Positions 19,341 to 26,906 of a DNA stretch of 64,000 nucleotides are shown piece by piece. The DNA is from Halostella salina (GTDB lineage Archaea > Halobacteriota > Halobacteria > Halobacteriales > Natronoarchaeaceae): contig NZ_RCIH01000001.1 in assembly GCF_003675855.1 (NCBI RefSeq), positions 248,001 to 312,000 on the forward strand, given 5' to 3'. A program made the translations under genes and the position numbers. The number at the start of each line of letters is the position of its first letter. Within the stretch, counting starts at the first letter, position 1. Under the pieces are notes generated by a model. That model made no database searches. It was not told the origin of the DNA and saw only the letters and a list, made by a program, of their open reading frames with translations.

Positions 19341-21359
19341 ATGACAGACAGCGGGGGCCGGCGAGTGCTGTACGTCGACTCCGACGCGGCCGCGCGGCGG
19401 CGCGTGGCGTCGGCGCTCGCCGCGGAGGGGCTGGACGTACGGACGGCGGCGACGGCGGCCGAGGCGCTGGGCGGCCTCCGCAGCAGGGGTGTCGACTGTG
19501 TGGTCACCGCTTACGACCTGTCGGACGACCACGGGGGAGCCCTCGTTCGCGGCGTCCGAACGATCGCGCCCGGTCTGGCCGTGACCCTGTTCGCCGACGC
19601 GGGCGTCGACCCGCCGGACGCGGCGGCGACCGGCGACCTGCCGGCGCTGGTACCGCGAAGCGAGGGGCCTGCCGGACTCGCCGAACGGGTCGCAGGCGAA
19701 CTGCGGTCGGGGGGCGGGTGGGCCCCAGGCGATCCCGGCCGTGCGGTGCCCGAGGCGCTCAAGGAGCGGGCGATGGACGAGGCCCCCGTCGGGATCACGA
19801 TATCCGACCCGTCGCTGCCCGACAACCCGCTGATCTACGTCAACCAGGCGTACGTCGAGATGACCGGCTACCGGGAGGACGAGGTACTGGGCCGGAACTG
19901 CCGGCTCCTCCAGGGAGAGGGGACGAACGAGGACCGCGTCGCGGAGATGGCGGCGGCGATAGCGCGGGACGAGCCGGTAACCGTCGAACTGCGCAACTAC
20001 CGGAAGGACGGAACGGAGTTCTGGAACCGCGTCGACATCGCCCCGATCGTCGAGGACGGCGCGGTCACCAACTACGTCGGCTTCCAGACGGATATCACGG
20101 AGCGAAAGCGGGCAGAGCGCCGTGCCGAGCGTAACGCCGTCGCCGCGCGGCGGGAGCAGGCCAACCTGGAGCACCTGGTCGACCGGGTCCAGGGGCTCAT
20201 GCGGGACGTGACCGCGACGACCGTGCGGGCGGAGAGCCGCGACGAGATGGAGCGGGAGGTGTGTGCCCGGATCGCGGCGACCGACAACTACGTCGCGGCC
20301 TGGGTCGGCGACCTCGTCCCGACCCTGGATCGGGTCGAGGCGCGCGCGAGCGCGGGCGAGTCGGCCGACCGGCTCGCCGACCTCTCGGTCGACGTCGAGG
20401 CGGCTTCGGGTCCGACCGCCGAGGCGGCGACGACCGACGCCGTCCGCGCCGTGGTGCGGGCCAGCGACCCGCTCCATGCCGGGGCGTCGGCCGTCGCACC
20501 GCCGTCGGCTGAGGCGCTGGCGGCGGTGCCGCTCGCGTACCGCGACTCCCGGTACGGCGTGCTCAACGTGTACGCGGCGGACGCCGAGGCGTTCGACGAC
20601 CGCGAGACGGTCGTGCTCGAATCGCTCGCCCGGGCGGTCGCGTCGGCGGTCGCACGGTTCGAGAGCCGCCGGGTGCTCACCAGCCACACCGTCACCGAGT
20701 TGACCGTCGGGTTCTCGGACGAGACGAACCCCTTCGTCGCCCTGGCCACCGACGCGGACGCACGCCTGGAGTACGAGGGGGGACTGCTCGACGACGAGGG
20801 CCGCTGGGTCACCTTCTTCGCCGTCGACGGGGCCGACCCCGAGCGCGTCTGCGCCGCCGCGTCGACCGACCCGGCCGTCGCGGCCGCGACCCCGCTCTCG
20901 ACGGCCGACGACGGCGGGGTCGTCGAGATAACCGTCGCCGACCCGACGCTCGTCGAACTGCTCGCCGACAGCGGCGCGCGGACGACCGGTGTCACCGTGA
21001 CCCCGGACGGCCACGCCCGGCTCCGGCTCGACGTGGCCGACAGGGACGCGGTTCGCACCGTCGTCGAGTCGGTCGCCGCGGTGTACGACGGGACGGAGCT
21101 GCTGGCGACCCACGAGCGCGACCGCCCCTCCCGCACCCCCCGGGAGTTCCGGTCGAACGTGATAGACCAGCTGACCGAACGCCAGCGCGTGGCGCTCCAG
21201 AAGGCGTATCTCGGCGGCTTCTTCGAGTGGCCACACGAGGTCTCCGGCGACGAACTCGCCGAGTCAATGGGGATCTCACGCTCCACGTTCCACCAGCATC
21301 TCCGTGCCGCGGAGCGCAAGATCGTCGCCGAACTGTTCGCCGACGCGGTCCCTGACTAG
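19341..21359 (+). CDS. bat: Bacterioopsin activator Bat (pseudo-receiver, LOV/PAS, GAF, HTH_10)
   Basis: A 672-residue regulator. Residues 7-120 form a response-regulator-like domain in which the phospho-acceptor position is Ala57 (TAYDLS where active receivers have an Asp). A PAS domain (about 145-255) has the LOV signature GRNCRLLQG with Cys187 plus NYRKDGTEFWN. A coiled linker and a GAF-like domain (about 275-435) follow, then a Bat-type domain and a C-terminal HTH_10 helix-turn-helix (about 610-665, LTERQRVALQKAYLGGFFEWP). By homology it activates bop and retinal/carotenoid genes in response to light and/or low oxygen. It sits directly before bop. Confidence 0.92.
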   Translation: MTDSGGRRVLYVDSDAAARRRVASALAAEGLDVRTAATAAEALGGLRSRGVDCVVTAYDLSDDHGGALVRGVRTIAPGLAVTLFADAGVDPPDAAATGDLPALVPRSEGPAGLAERVAGELRSGGGWAPGDPGRAVPEALKERAMDEAPVGITISDPSLPDNPLIYVNQAYVEMTGYREDEVLGRNCRLLQGEGTNEDRVAEMAAAIARDEPVTVELRNYRKDGTEFWNRVDIAPIVEDGAVTNYVGFQTDITERKRAERRAERNAVAARREQANLEHLVDRVQGLMRDVTATTVRAESRDEMEREVCARIAATDNYVAAWVGDLVPTLDRVEARASAGESADRLADLSVDVEAASGPTAEAATTDAVRAVVRASDPLHAGASAVAPPSAEALAAVPLAYRDSRYGVLNVYAADAEAFDDRETVVLESLARAVASAVARFESRRVLTSHTVTELTVGFSDETNPFVALATDADARLEYEGGLLDDEGRWVTFFAVDGADPERVCAAASTDPAVAAATPLSTADDGGVVEITVADPTLVELLADSGARTTGVTVTPDGHARLRLDVADRDAVRTVVESVAAVYDGTELLATHERDRPSRTPREFRSNVIDQLTERQRVALQKAYLGGFFEWPHEVSGDELAESMGISRSTFHQHLRAAERKIVAELFADAVPD

Positions 21360-21363
21360 TTTG
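21350..21363 (+). promoter_or_regulatory. bop upstream activating sequence (Bat site)
   Basis: CCCTGACTAGTTTG matches the Halobacterium bop UAS consensus (ACC-c-n-actag-TT-n-G) at 11 of 13 defined positions. It lies 41-54 bp before the bop ATG, the spacing expected for a transcript with a 2-nt leader. The site overlaps the bat stop codon (TAG at 21357-21359). Confidence 0.8.
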
Positions 21364-21372
21364 GTACGTCGT

Positions 21373-21380
21373 CTATTGTT
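21373..21380 (+). promoter_or_regulatory. bop TATA-like box
   Basis: CTATTGTT, a poor TATA match, centred about 27 bp before the bop ATG. A weak core promoter fits a gene that depends on an activator. Confidence 0.4.
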
Positions 21381-21403
21381 GATTATCACCAAAAACCGAT
21401 CGT

Positions 21404-22135
21404 ATGCCACAACCCGGCTCCGAATCGATATGGCTGTGGATAGGCACCGCAGGAATGACGCTCGGTATGCTGTACTTCATCGGGAGAGGCTGGGGAGTAC
21501 GCGACACCGAGCAGGAACAGTTCTACGTCATCACGATATTCATCACCGCGATCGCGGCGGCGTCGTACTTCTCAATGGCGACGGGCTTCGGGCTCACGGA
21601 GATCGAGGTCGCAGGGGACACCCTCGACATCTACTGGGCCCGGTACGCCGACTGGCTGTTCACCACGCCGCTCCTGTTGCTCGACCTCGCGTTGCTGGCA
21701 CGGGTCGACAGGAACACGATAGCCACCCTGATCGGGCTGGACGTGTTCATGATCGTCACCGGGCTGGTCGGCGCGCTGGTGACCGAGTCGGTCGCGTTCC
21801 GCCTCGCCTGGTGGGGGATCAGCACCGCCGCGCTGCTGTTCCTGCTGTACTTCCTGGTGCAGGGGCTCTCGGAGATGGCCGACGAGCGCCCCGCCGAGGT
21901 GAACAGCCTCGTCAGCACGCTCCAGGGAATACTGGTCGTGCTGTGGATCGCGTATCCGATCGTGTGGATCGTCGGCACCGAGGGGCTGGGGTACGTCCCG
22001 CTGTACGCCGAGACGGCGGCGTTCATGGTGCTTGACCTCTCGGCGAAGGTCGGCTTCGGCTTCGTCCTGCTGCGGAGCCGCTCGGTGCTCGACGCCGCGA
22101 CCGACGTGCAGCCAGCCTCGCCGACGGCCGACTGA
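21404..22135 (+). CDS. bop: Bacteriorhodopsin apoprotein (bacterio-opsin)
   Basis: A 243-residue seven-helix opsin. All proton-pump residues of Halobacterium bacteriorhodopsin are present: Arg80 (R82), Asp83 (D85, Schiff-base proton acceptor), Thr87 (T89), Asp94 (D96, proton donor), Asp113 (D115), release-group Glu193 and Glu203 (E194/E204), Asp211 (D212) and the retinal lysine Lys215 (K216). The D-T-D triad at 85/89/96 marks an outward proton pump rather than a halorhodopsin or sensory rhodopsin. It sits next to its activator and retinal genes and inside the atp cluster. Confidence 0.97.
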   Translation: MPQPGSESIWLWIGTAGMTLGMLYFIGRGWGVRDTEQEQFYVITIFITAIAAASYFSMATGFGLTEIEVAGDTLDIYWARYADWLFTTPLLLLDLALLARVDRNTIATLIGLDVFMIVTGLVGALVTESVAFRLAWWGISTAALLFLLYFLVQGLSEMADERPAEVNSLVSTLQGILVVLWIAYPIVWIVGTEGLGYVPLYAETAAFMVLDLSAKVGFGFVLLRSRSVLDAATDVQPASPTAD

Positions 22136-22150
22136 CCGCGGCCGTTCCCC

Positions 22151-22167
22151 GGCCGTCCCGGACGGCC
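22151..22167 (+). terminator. GC-rich hairpin after bop
   Basis: Perfect 8-bp inverted repeat GGCCGTCC/GGACGGCC with one central base, 15 bp after the bop stop. It would form a stable RNA hairpin that could end or protect the abundant bop mRNA and separate it from crtY. Confidence 0.5.
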
Positions 22168-22230
22168 CGCCCGTAGCAGCGCCGCCGGTCGCTCCCGGCG
22201 GGAAACTGACCTCTCACCCGTCGCTCACCC

Positions 22231-22965
22231 ATGCTCCACCCCCTGATCGTCGTCACGTACTTCGGGTTTCACCTGACGTTCGTCGTTCCGCCGGCGGTCG
22301 GCCTGACGGCCGCGTCGCTGTCCCGCCCGGCTCGCGAGGGCGCGGACGTGCCGGTCGGCGGTCTGGCCGCCATCGTCGTGCTGGCGCTTTTGTACACGAC
22401 GCCGTGGGACAACTACCTCATCGAGCAGGGGGTCTGGCACTACGGCGAGGGCGTCGTCGCCGGGACCATCTGGCACGCGCCGGTCGAGGAGTACCTGTTC
22501 ATCGCGCTCCAGCCGCTCGTGACGGCGCTGTGGCTGTCCCGGGTCCACGACGGCGGCGACCCCGGCCCGACAGCGACCGTCCGAAACCGGGTCGCCGGTC
22601 TGCTCGCCGGCGTCGCCGTCGGCGGCGTCGGCGCGGTCCTGCTGTCGAGCGACCCCACGTTCTACCTCGGCGCGATCCTGCTGTGGGCCGCGCCGGTGCT
22701 GGCCATCCAGTGGGCGTTCGGCTGGCCGTACCTCTGGCACCACCGACGGGTCGTCGCCGTCGGCGTCGCGGTGCCGACGCTGTACTTCTGGGTGGCCGAC
22801 CGGATCGCGCTGGCACAGGGGATCTGGGTGATCTCCGAGACGTACACGGTCGGGGTCGACATCCTCGGCCTGCCCGTCGAGGAGGCGCTCTTTTTCCTCG
22901 TGACGAACCTCTTCATCGTGCAGGGGCTGGTCCTGTACGAGTGGGTGATCGAGCGGTGGCGGTAG
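22231..22965 (+). CDS. crtY: Lycopene beta-cyclase (CrtYcd/CarR type)
   Basis: A 244-residue, seven-helix membrane protein of the fused CrtYc-CrtYd type. It has two related halves: PWDNYLI with HAPVEEYLFI in the first, and WVISETYTVG with LPVEEALFFLVTN in the second. The enzyme cyclises lycopene to beta-carotene, the precursor of retinal. It lies between bop and brp/blh and overlaps the latter by 10 bp, so the two retinal-synthesis steps are co-transcribed. No UAS was seen in the 95-bp gap after bop. Confidence 0.92.
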   Translation: MLHPLIVVTYFGFHLTFVVPPAVGLTAASLSRPAREGADVPVGGLAAIVVLALLYTTPWDNYLIEQGVWHYGEGVVAGTIWHAPVEEYLFIALQPLVTALWLSRVHDGGDPGPTATVRNRVAGLLAGVAVGGVGAVLLSSDPTFYLGAILLWAAPVLAIQWAFGWPYLWHHRRVVAVGVAVPTLYFWVADRIALAQGIWVISETYTVGVDILGLPVEEALFFLVTNLFIVQGLVLYEWVIERWR

Positions 22966-24017
22966 ACCGGCCGACCATCCCGACCCGGGCGGTCCGGCGG
23001 ACGCTCAGGACGGCGGTGTTGCGCCCATCGTGGGCGGTCCTCGGCGCGCTCGCAGTCGTTTTCGCCGCCGGCGCGACGCTGCCGCCGCGGCTCCGGTACG
23101 CGCCGCTCGCGCTGTCGGTCGTCCTCTTCGGCCTGCCACACGGCGCGGTCGACCACCTTGCCGTCCCGCGGGCTCGCGGCCGGTCGCCGTCGGCGCGGGC
23201 GGCGCTGGCCGTCGGTACGCTGTATCTCGTGCTCGGGGCGGCCTACGCCGCGCTGTGGGCCGTCGCGCCGGTGCCCGCGGCCGTCGGGTTCGTCGCCCTC
23301 ACCTGGCTCCACTGGGGACAGGGCGACCTCCACGCCGCCGTGGCGCTCGCGGGGGCCGACCACCTCCGGACGCGTGCACAGCGCGGGCTGTTCGTCGCCG
23401 TCCGTGGCGGCCTGCCGATGCTGGTCCCGCTGCTCGCGTTTCCGGGCGAGTACCGCCGCGTGCTGTCGGCGTTCGTCGCGCTGTTCGGCGACGGGTCGCT
23501 GGGGGCCTGGGCGCGGCTGTTCGCTCCGGAGGTTCGCCTCGCCCTCGGTGTCGGCTTCCTCGGGCTGACGGTCGCCAGCCTCGCACTCGGTCGGGCCCGT
23601 ACCGGCCCGGACGCCGGCGGGTGGCGGGTCGATGCCGGCGAGACGGCCCTGCTGTGGGCGTACTTCCTGACGGTGCCGCCGCTGTTCGCCATCGGCGCGT
23701 ACTTCCCGCTGTGGCACTCGCTCCGGCACGTCGCCCGCCTCATGCTGGTCGACGACGACGCCGCGGACCTGCTCGCCGACGGCCGGTGGCGTCCCGCACT
23801 CGCCCGGTTCGCGCGGGATGCCGCCCCGCTGACCGCGCTCTCCCTCGTCTTCCTCGCCGCGTTCGCGGTCGCCGTGCCGGGCGACCCCCGTTCGGAACTG
23901 GGCGTCGCGGCGCTGTATCTCGTCTTTATCGCCGTGTTGACCCTCCCCCACGTGGTCGTGGTCTCCGCGATGGACCGCGCCGAGGGCGTCTGGCGACCCG
24001 GGCACGCGGGGCGCTGA
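22956..24017 (+). CDS. brp: Beta-carotene 15,15'-dioxygenase, Brp/Blh family
   Basis: A 353-residue multi-helix membrane protein with the conserved histidines of the Brp/Blh family: GLPHGAVDH near residue 53, LHWGQGDLH near 112, PLWHSLRH near 255 and LPHVVVVSAMD near the C-terminus. It cleaves beta-carotene to two retinals for bacterio-opsin. The GTG at 22956 is preferred (overlapping the crtY end); another in-frame GTG at 22941 is possible. Whether it is the brp or blh orthologue cannot be told; only one copy is here. Confidence 0.9.
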   Translation: MAVDRPTIPTRAVRRTLRTAVLRPSWAVLGALAVVFAAGATLPPRLRYAPLALSVVLFGLPHGAVDHLAVPRARGRSPSARAALAVGTLYLVLGAAYAALWAVAPVPAAVGFVALTWLHWGQGDLHAAVALAGADHLRTRAQRGLFVAVRGGLPMLVPLLAFPGEYRRVLSAFVALFGDGSLGAWARLFAPEVRLALGVGFLGLTVASLALGRARTGPDAGGWRVDAGETALLWAYFLTVPPLFAIGAYFPLWHSLRHVARLMLVDDDAADLLADGRWRPALARFARDAAPLTALSLVFLAAFAVAVPGDPRSELGVAALYLVFIAVLTLPHVVVVSAMDRAEGVWRPGHAGR

Positions 24018-24030
24018 CGGCTAATCTGTA

Positions 24031-24040
24031 AACAGTTATC
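24031..24040 (+). promoter_or_regulatory. Candidate promoter for atpD
   Basis: AACAGTTATC box 28-37 bp before the atpD ATG in the 50-bp gap after brp. It would let the displaced atpD be expressed without the light-regulated genes before it. Confidence 0.45.
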
Positions 24041-24067
24041 CGTGCGGGCGCGCAAGGCCGAACCAAG

Positions 24068-24757
24068 ATGGCCAAGGACGTCAAACCCACTCGGAAGGAG
24101 CTGATGCAGATCGAGGACCGCATCGAACTCTCCGAGCGGGGCCACGACACGCTGGAGAAAAAGCGGGACGGCCTCATCATGGAGTTCATGGACATCCTCG
24201 ACCAGGCACAGGACGTTCGGGGGAACGTCGAGGAGAACTACGAGGACGCCCAGAAGAAGATGGACATGGCCCGCGCGATGGAGGGCGACGTGGCCGTCCG
24301 CGGGGCCGCCGCCGCGCTGAAGGAACATCCCGAGATCACGACGGAGTCCCACAACATCATGGGCGTCGTCGTCCCGCAGATCGAGTCGAGCAAGGTGAAA
24401 AAGAGCCTCGACGAGCGCGGCTACGGCGTCGTCGGCACCAGCGCCCGCATCGACGAGGCCGCCGAGGCCTACGAGGAACTGCTCGACTCCATCATCCTCG
24501 CCGCCGAGGTCGAGACGGCGATGAAGAAGATGCTGGACGAGATCGAGAAGACAAAGCGCCGCGTCAACGCCCTGGAGTTCACGCTCCTGCCCGAACTGTA
24601 CTCGAACCAGGAGTACATCGAGCAGAAGCTGGAGGAGCAGGAGCGCGAGGAGATCTTCCGCATGAAGAAGATCAAGGACAAGAAAGAGGAGGAGGAGGCC
24701 GAGGCCCGCAAGGCCGCCGAGGAGACGGAGCAAGAGACCGTCACGGCCGACGACTGA
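24068..24757 (+). CDS. atpD: A-type ATP synthase subunit D (displaced)
   Basis: A 229-residue central rotor shaft subunit. The family start [15 protein letters not shown] and the GRINALE-like [15 protein letters not shown] motif near residue 172 are present. Both ends form the long coiled coil inserted in the A3B3 head. The complex needs exactly one copy. Here it is separated from atpB by bat, bop, crtY and brp. A long acidic/basic tail ([15 protein letters not shown]) ends the protein. Confidence 0.93.
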   Translation: MAKDVKPTRKELMQIEDRIELSERGHDTLEKKRDGLIMEFMDILDQAQDVRGNVEENYEDAQKKMDMARAMEGDVAVRGAAAALKEHPEITTESHNIMGVVVPQIESSKVKKSLDERGYGVVGTSARIDEAAEAYEELLDSIILAAEVETAMKKMLDEIEKTKRRVNALEFTLLPELYSNQEYIEQKLEEQEREEIFRMKKIKDKKEEEEAEARKAAEETEQETVTADD

Positions 24758-24844
24758 GGGCGCGACCCGACCGTCAAGCGCTCGGGCGACCGTCACGACG
24801 ACGCGCCGCCGTATCTTTTTCACCTCGCTGCCCGACGCTCCGGT

Positions 24845-25234
24845 ATGGACTGCCCGGACTGTGGCGCGCCGACCGTTCGCTTCGCCGTGCCGTCGGACCT
24901 GCGGGACCACGCGCCCGACGACGGCGACGCGGCGGCGATCTGTACCGACTGTCTCCGCGTCCATCCGGCGGCGGAGCCGGCCGACGATCCGGAGTTCGGC
25001 GCGGTGAGCGACGCGTTCCCGACGGCGGCGAGCGCGGCGGTGCCGGCGGCGCTGCTGCTCGGGGTGCTCCCGTCGCTGGCGCTCAACCGCGAGTCGATCA
25101 CCGTCCTCGTCGGGCGCGTCGAAGCCGCCGGCACCGACCCGCTCCTGCTCTGTGACCGCCTCGCCGCGGACCCGACGCTGTCGCCGTCGGTGGATCTGGA
25201 GCGCCGCCGCCACCAGCTAGAACAGTTGCTCTAG
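24845..25234 (+). CDS. Zinc-ribbon protein (DUF6276-like)
   Basis: A 129-residue protein with an N-terminal metal-binding fold of two CxxC pairs (CPDC at residues 3-6, CTDC near 39-42). An Ala/Leu-rich helical region of about 85 residues follows. It resembles the haloarchaeal DUF6276 family, whose function is unknown. It has a TATCTTTTT box upstream, and its stop codon overlaps that of the converging regulator gene (shared CTAG). Confidence 0.65.
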   Translation: MDCPDCGAPTVRFAVPSDLRDHAPDDGDAAAICTDCLRVHPAAEPADDPEFGAVSDAFPTAASAAVPAALLLGVLPSLALNRESITVLVGRVEAAGTDPLLLCDRLAADPTLSPSVDLERRRHQLEQLL

Positions 25235-26004
25235 AACGCCGGCGAGATGTCGGCGGCGTGGCTCCGGTAGCTCCGGAACACGTCCCAGGCCCACGCGGCC
25301 GCTGCCGGGCGGTCGTTGCTGACGACGCCCCGGAGGTCGCCCCCGTCGTCGTAGGTCACCACCCGCGTCTTCCACCCCTCGTCGGTCCTGCCCAGCACCA
25401 TGCCGAACGGCACGCTGTCGACGGTCAGCGGCCGGAACCCCCGGTCGACCATGGCGCTCGCCCGGTCGCCGAGGATCTCCCGCAGCCGTTCGGCCAGCGT
25501 GGCGTCGAAGACGAACTCGGCGGTCGCGCCGCGTTCGCGGACGGCGTCGTCGACGAGGTCGACGATCCGCGCCCGGCTGATCACCGTCGAGAGCCCGTAC
25601 AGGCGGGAGGCATCGCGGAGCACCGATTCGACGGCCCCCAGCGAATCGCGCCGGTTCCTGTCGTCGACTGTCGCCCCGCGGAGCAGGCGGAGGTCGAGCG
25701 GCGCATCCGGGGGCAGAGGGGACAGCACGTCGGTAGCCGTCTGCAGGTCCCGCGTCGCGGCGAACAGGCTGTCGGCGATCGATGCCGCCAGCCGGCCGAC
25801 GGCGGTCAGCCGGTAGCCCCGGTCCGTCTCCTCGGCCAGCCCGGCGGACCACAGTTCGCGGAGGGCGCGGTCGACGGTGGACCGCGAGACGTCGAGGTCG
25901 TCGACGAGGGACCGTTTCTCGCATGGTCCGGCGCGGAGGGCGACGAGAAAATCGTGTCTGTTGCACAGCGTCCGTACGAGCGCCATCGCGTCCTCGCGGT
26001 CCAT
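25231..26004 (-). CDS. Winged-helix regulator A (FilR1-like)
   Basis: A 257-residue regulator. The N-terminal winged helix (about residues 10-75) has the recognition segment DVSRSTVDRALREL. The C-terminal domain (about 120-250) resembles the methanogen FilR1-type domain common in haloarchaeal ArsR-like proteins. It is a paralogue of the gene just upstream, sharing SRSTVDRALREL exactly. Own TATA box; target unknown. Confidence 0.75.
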   Translation of the reverse strand: MDREDAMALVRTLCNRHDFLVALRAGPCEKRSLVDDLDVSRSTVDRALRELWSAGLAEETDRGYRLTAVGRLAASIADSLFAATRDLQTATDVLSPLPPDAPLDLRLLRGATVDDRNRRDSLGAVESVLRDASRLYGLSTVISRARIVDLVDDAVRERGATAEFVFDATLAERLREILGDRASAMVDRGFRPLTVDSVPFGMVLGRTDEGWKTRVVTYDDGGDLRGVVSNDRPAAAAWAWDVFRSYRSHAADISPAF

Positions 26005-26031
26005 TCAGTTCTCCGATACTTCGGGCAGCGT

Positions 26032-26042
26032 GTTATGTATGG
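26032..26042 (-). promoter_or_regulatory. TATA box for regulator A
   Basis: Minus-strand ATACATAACAC 28-38 bp before the ATG at 26004. Confidence 0.5.
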
Positions 26043-26063
26043 TGGCCGACTCGACGGCGGGCG

Positions 26064-26846
26064 TCACGACCGGCCGAACTCGTCGGCGGCCGCCCGGTAG
26101 CGCTCGAAGGTCGCCTCGCCCCACTCGACGGCCGCCGGGGAGTCGTTGACGACGACCCCGCGAAGCTCCGACTCCGGGCCGTAGACGGCGACGGCGACCC
26201 GCTCCGTGTCGCCGTCCCGGGTGAGCGCAAGCCCGAAGGGGAGCGTGTCGGTCTCGTACACATCGACCCCGCTCTCGACTGTTCCGCTGACCACGTCGGG
26301 GTACGACTCCCGGAGGTGGTCGGCGACGGACGCCGCGAGGACGATCTCGGTCCGAACCTCGCCGTCCAGCGTCGCGGCGGCGATGCGCTCGACCGACTCC
26401 GGAGCGGTCACTGCGGCCGCGAGGCCGCGGAACTCGTCGGCGGCCGTGACCAGTTCGGTGAGGCGCTCGACCGGCCGGTACGGCGTCGGTGGCTGCGCAC
26501 GGTGGACGGTCCCGCCGCGAACGGCGTCGAGGGTGATCGGCGCGTCGGCCGGCAGTTCCGCCAGCAGCGGTCCGGCTTCGTCGACCGCGTCCAGCGCGTC
26601 GACGAACTCCCGGTAGCTCCGGACCGCGAGCCGTCCGCTGGCCGACACCGTGTACCCACCGTCGACCCGTGTGACGAACCCGGCACCCTCGAGTTCGCGC
26701 AGCGCCCGGTCGACCGTCGACCGGGACACCGACAGGTCGGCGGCGAGCGTCCCCTTGTCCGCGACCGCCCCGTCGAGCCGCTCCAGCGTCTCGACGCGTC
26801 GGGTGACGAGGTCGATCACGTCCGGCTCGACGTCCGTTCGTGCCAT
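26064..26846 (-). CDS. Winged-helix regulator B (FilR1-like)
   Basis: A 260-residue paralogue of regulator A with the same layout: winged helix about residues 15-80 (LSVSRSTVDRALREL) and a FilR1-like sensor domain about 120-255 (DTLPFGLALTRDGD; the paralogue has DSVPFGMVLGRTDE). The two genes are in tandem, 59 bp apart, and look like a local duplication that has since diverged. The conserved wHTH helix suggests related operators. Own TATA box upstream. Confidence 0.75.
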   Translation of the reverse strand: MARTDVEPDVIDLVTRRVETLERLDGAVADKGTLAADLSVSRSTVDRALRELEGAGFVTRVDGGYTVSASGRLAVRSYREFVDALDAVDEAGPLLAELPADAPITLDAVRGGTVHRAQPPTPYRPVERLTELVTAADEFRGLAAAVTAPESVERIAAATLDGEVRTEIVLAASVADHLRESYPDVVSGTVESGVDVYETDTLPFGLALTRDGDTERVAVAVYGPESELRGVVVNDSPAAVEWGEATFERYRAAADEFGRS

Positions 26847-26870
26847 CCCGTCGATGTATTCCCAGTCTGA

Positions 26871-26880
26871 CGTATAAATC
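26871..26880 (-). promoter_or_regulatory. TATA box for regulator B
   Basis: Minus-strand GATTTATACG 25-34 bp before the ATG at 26846. Confidence 0.6.
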
Positions 26881-26906
26881 TGACTACTGGCCGCCGTCGG
26901 CGTCGC

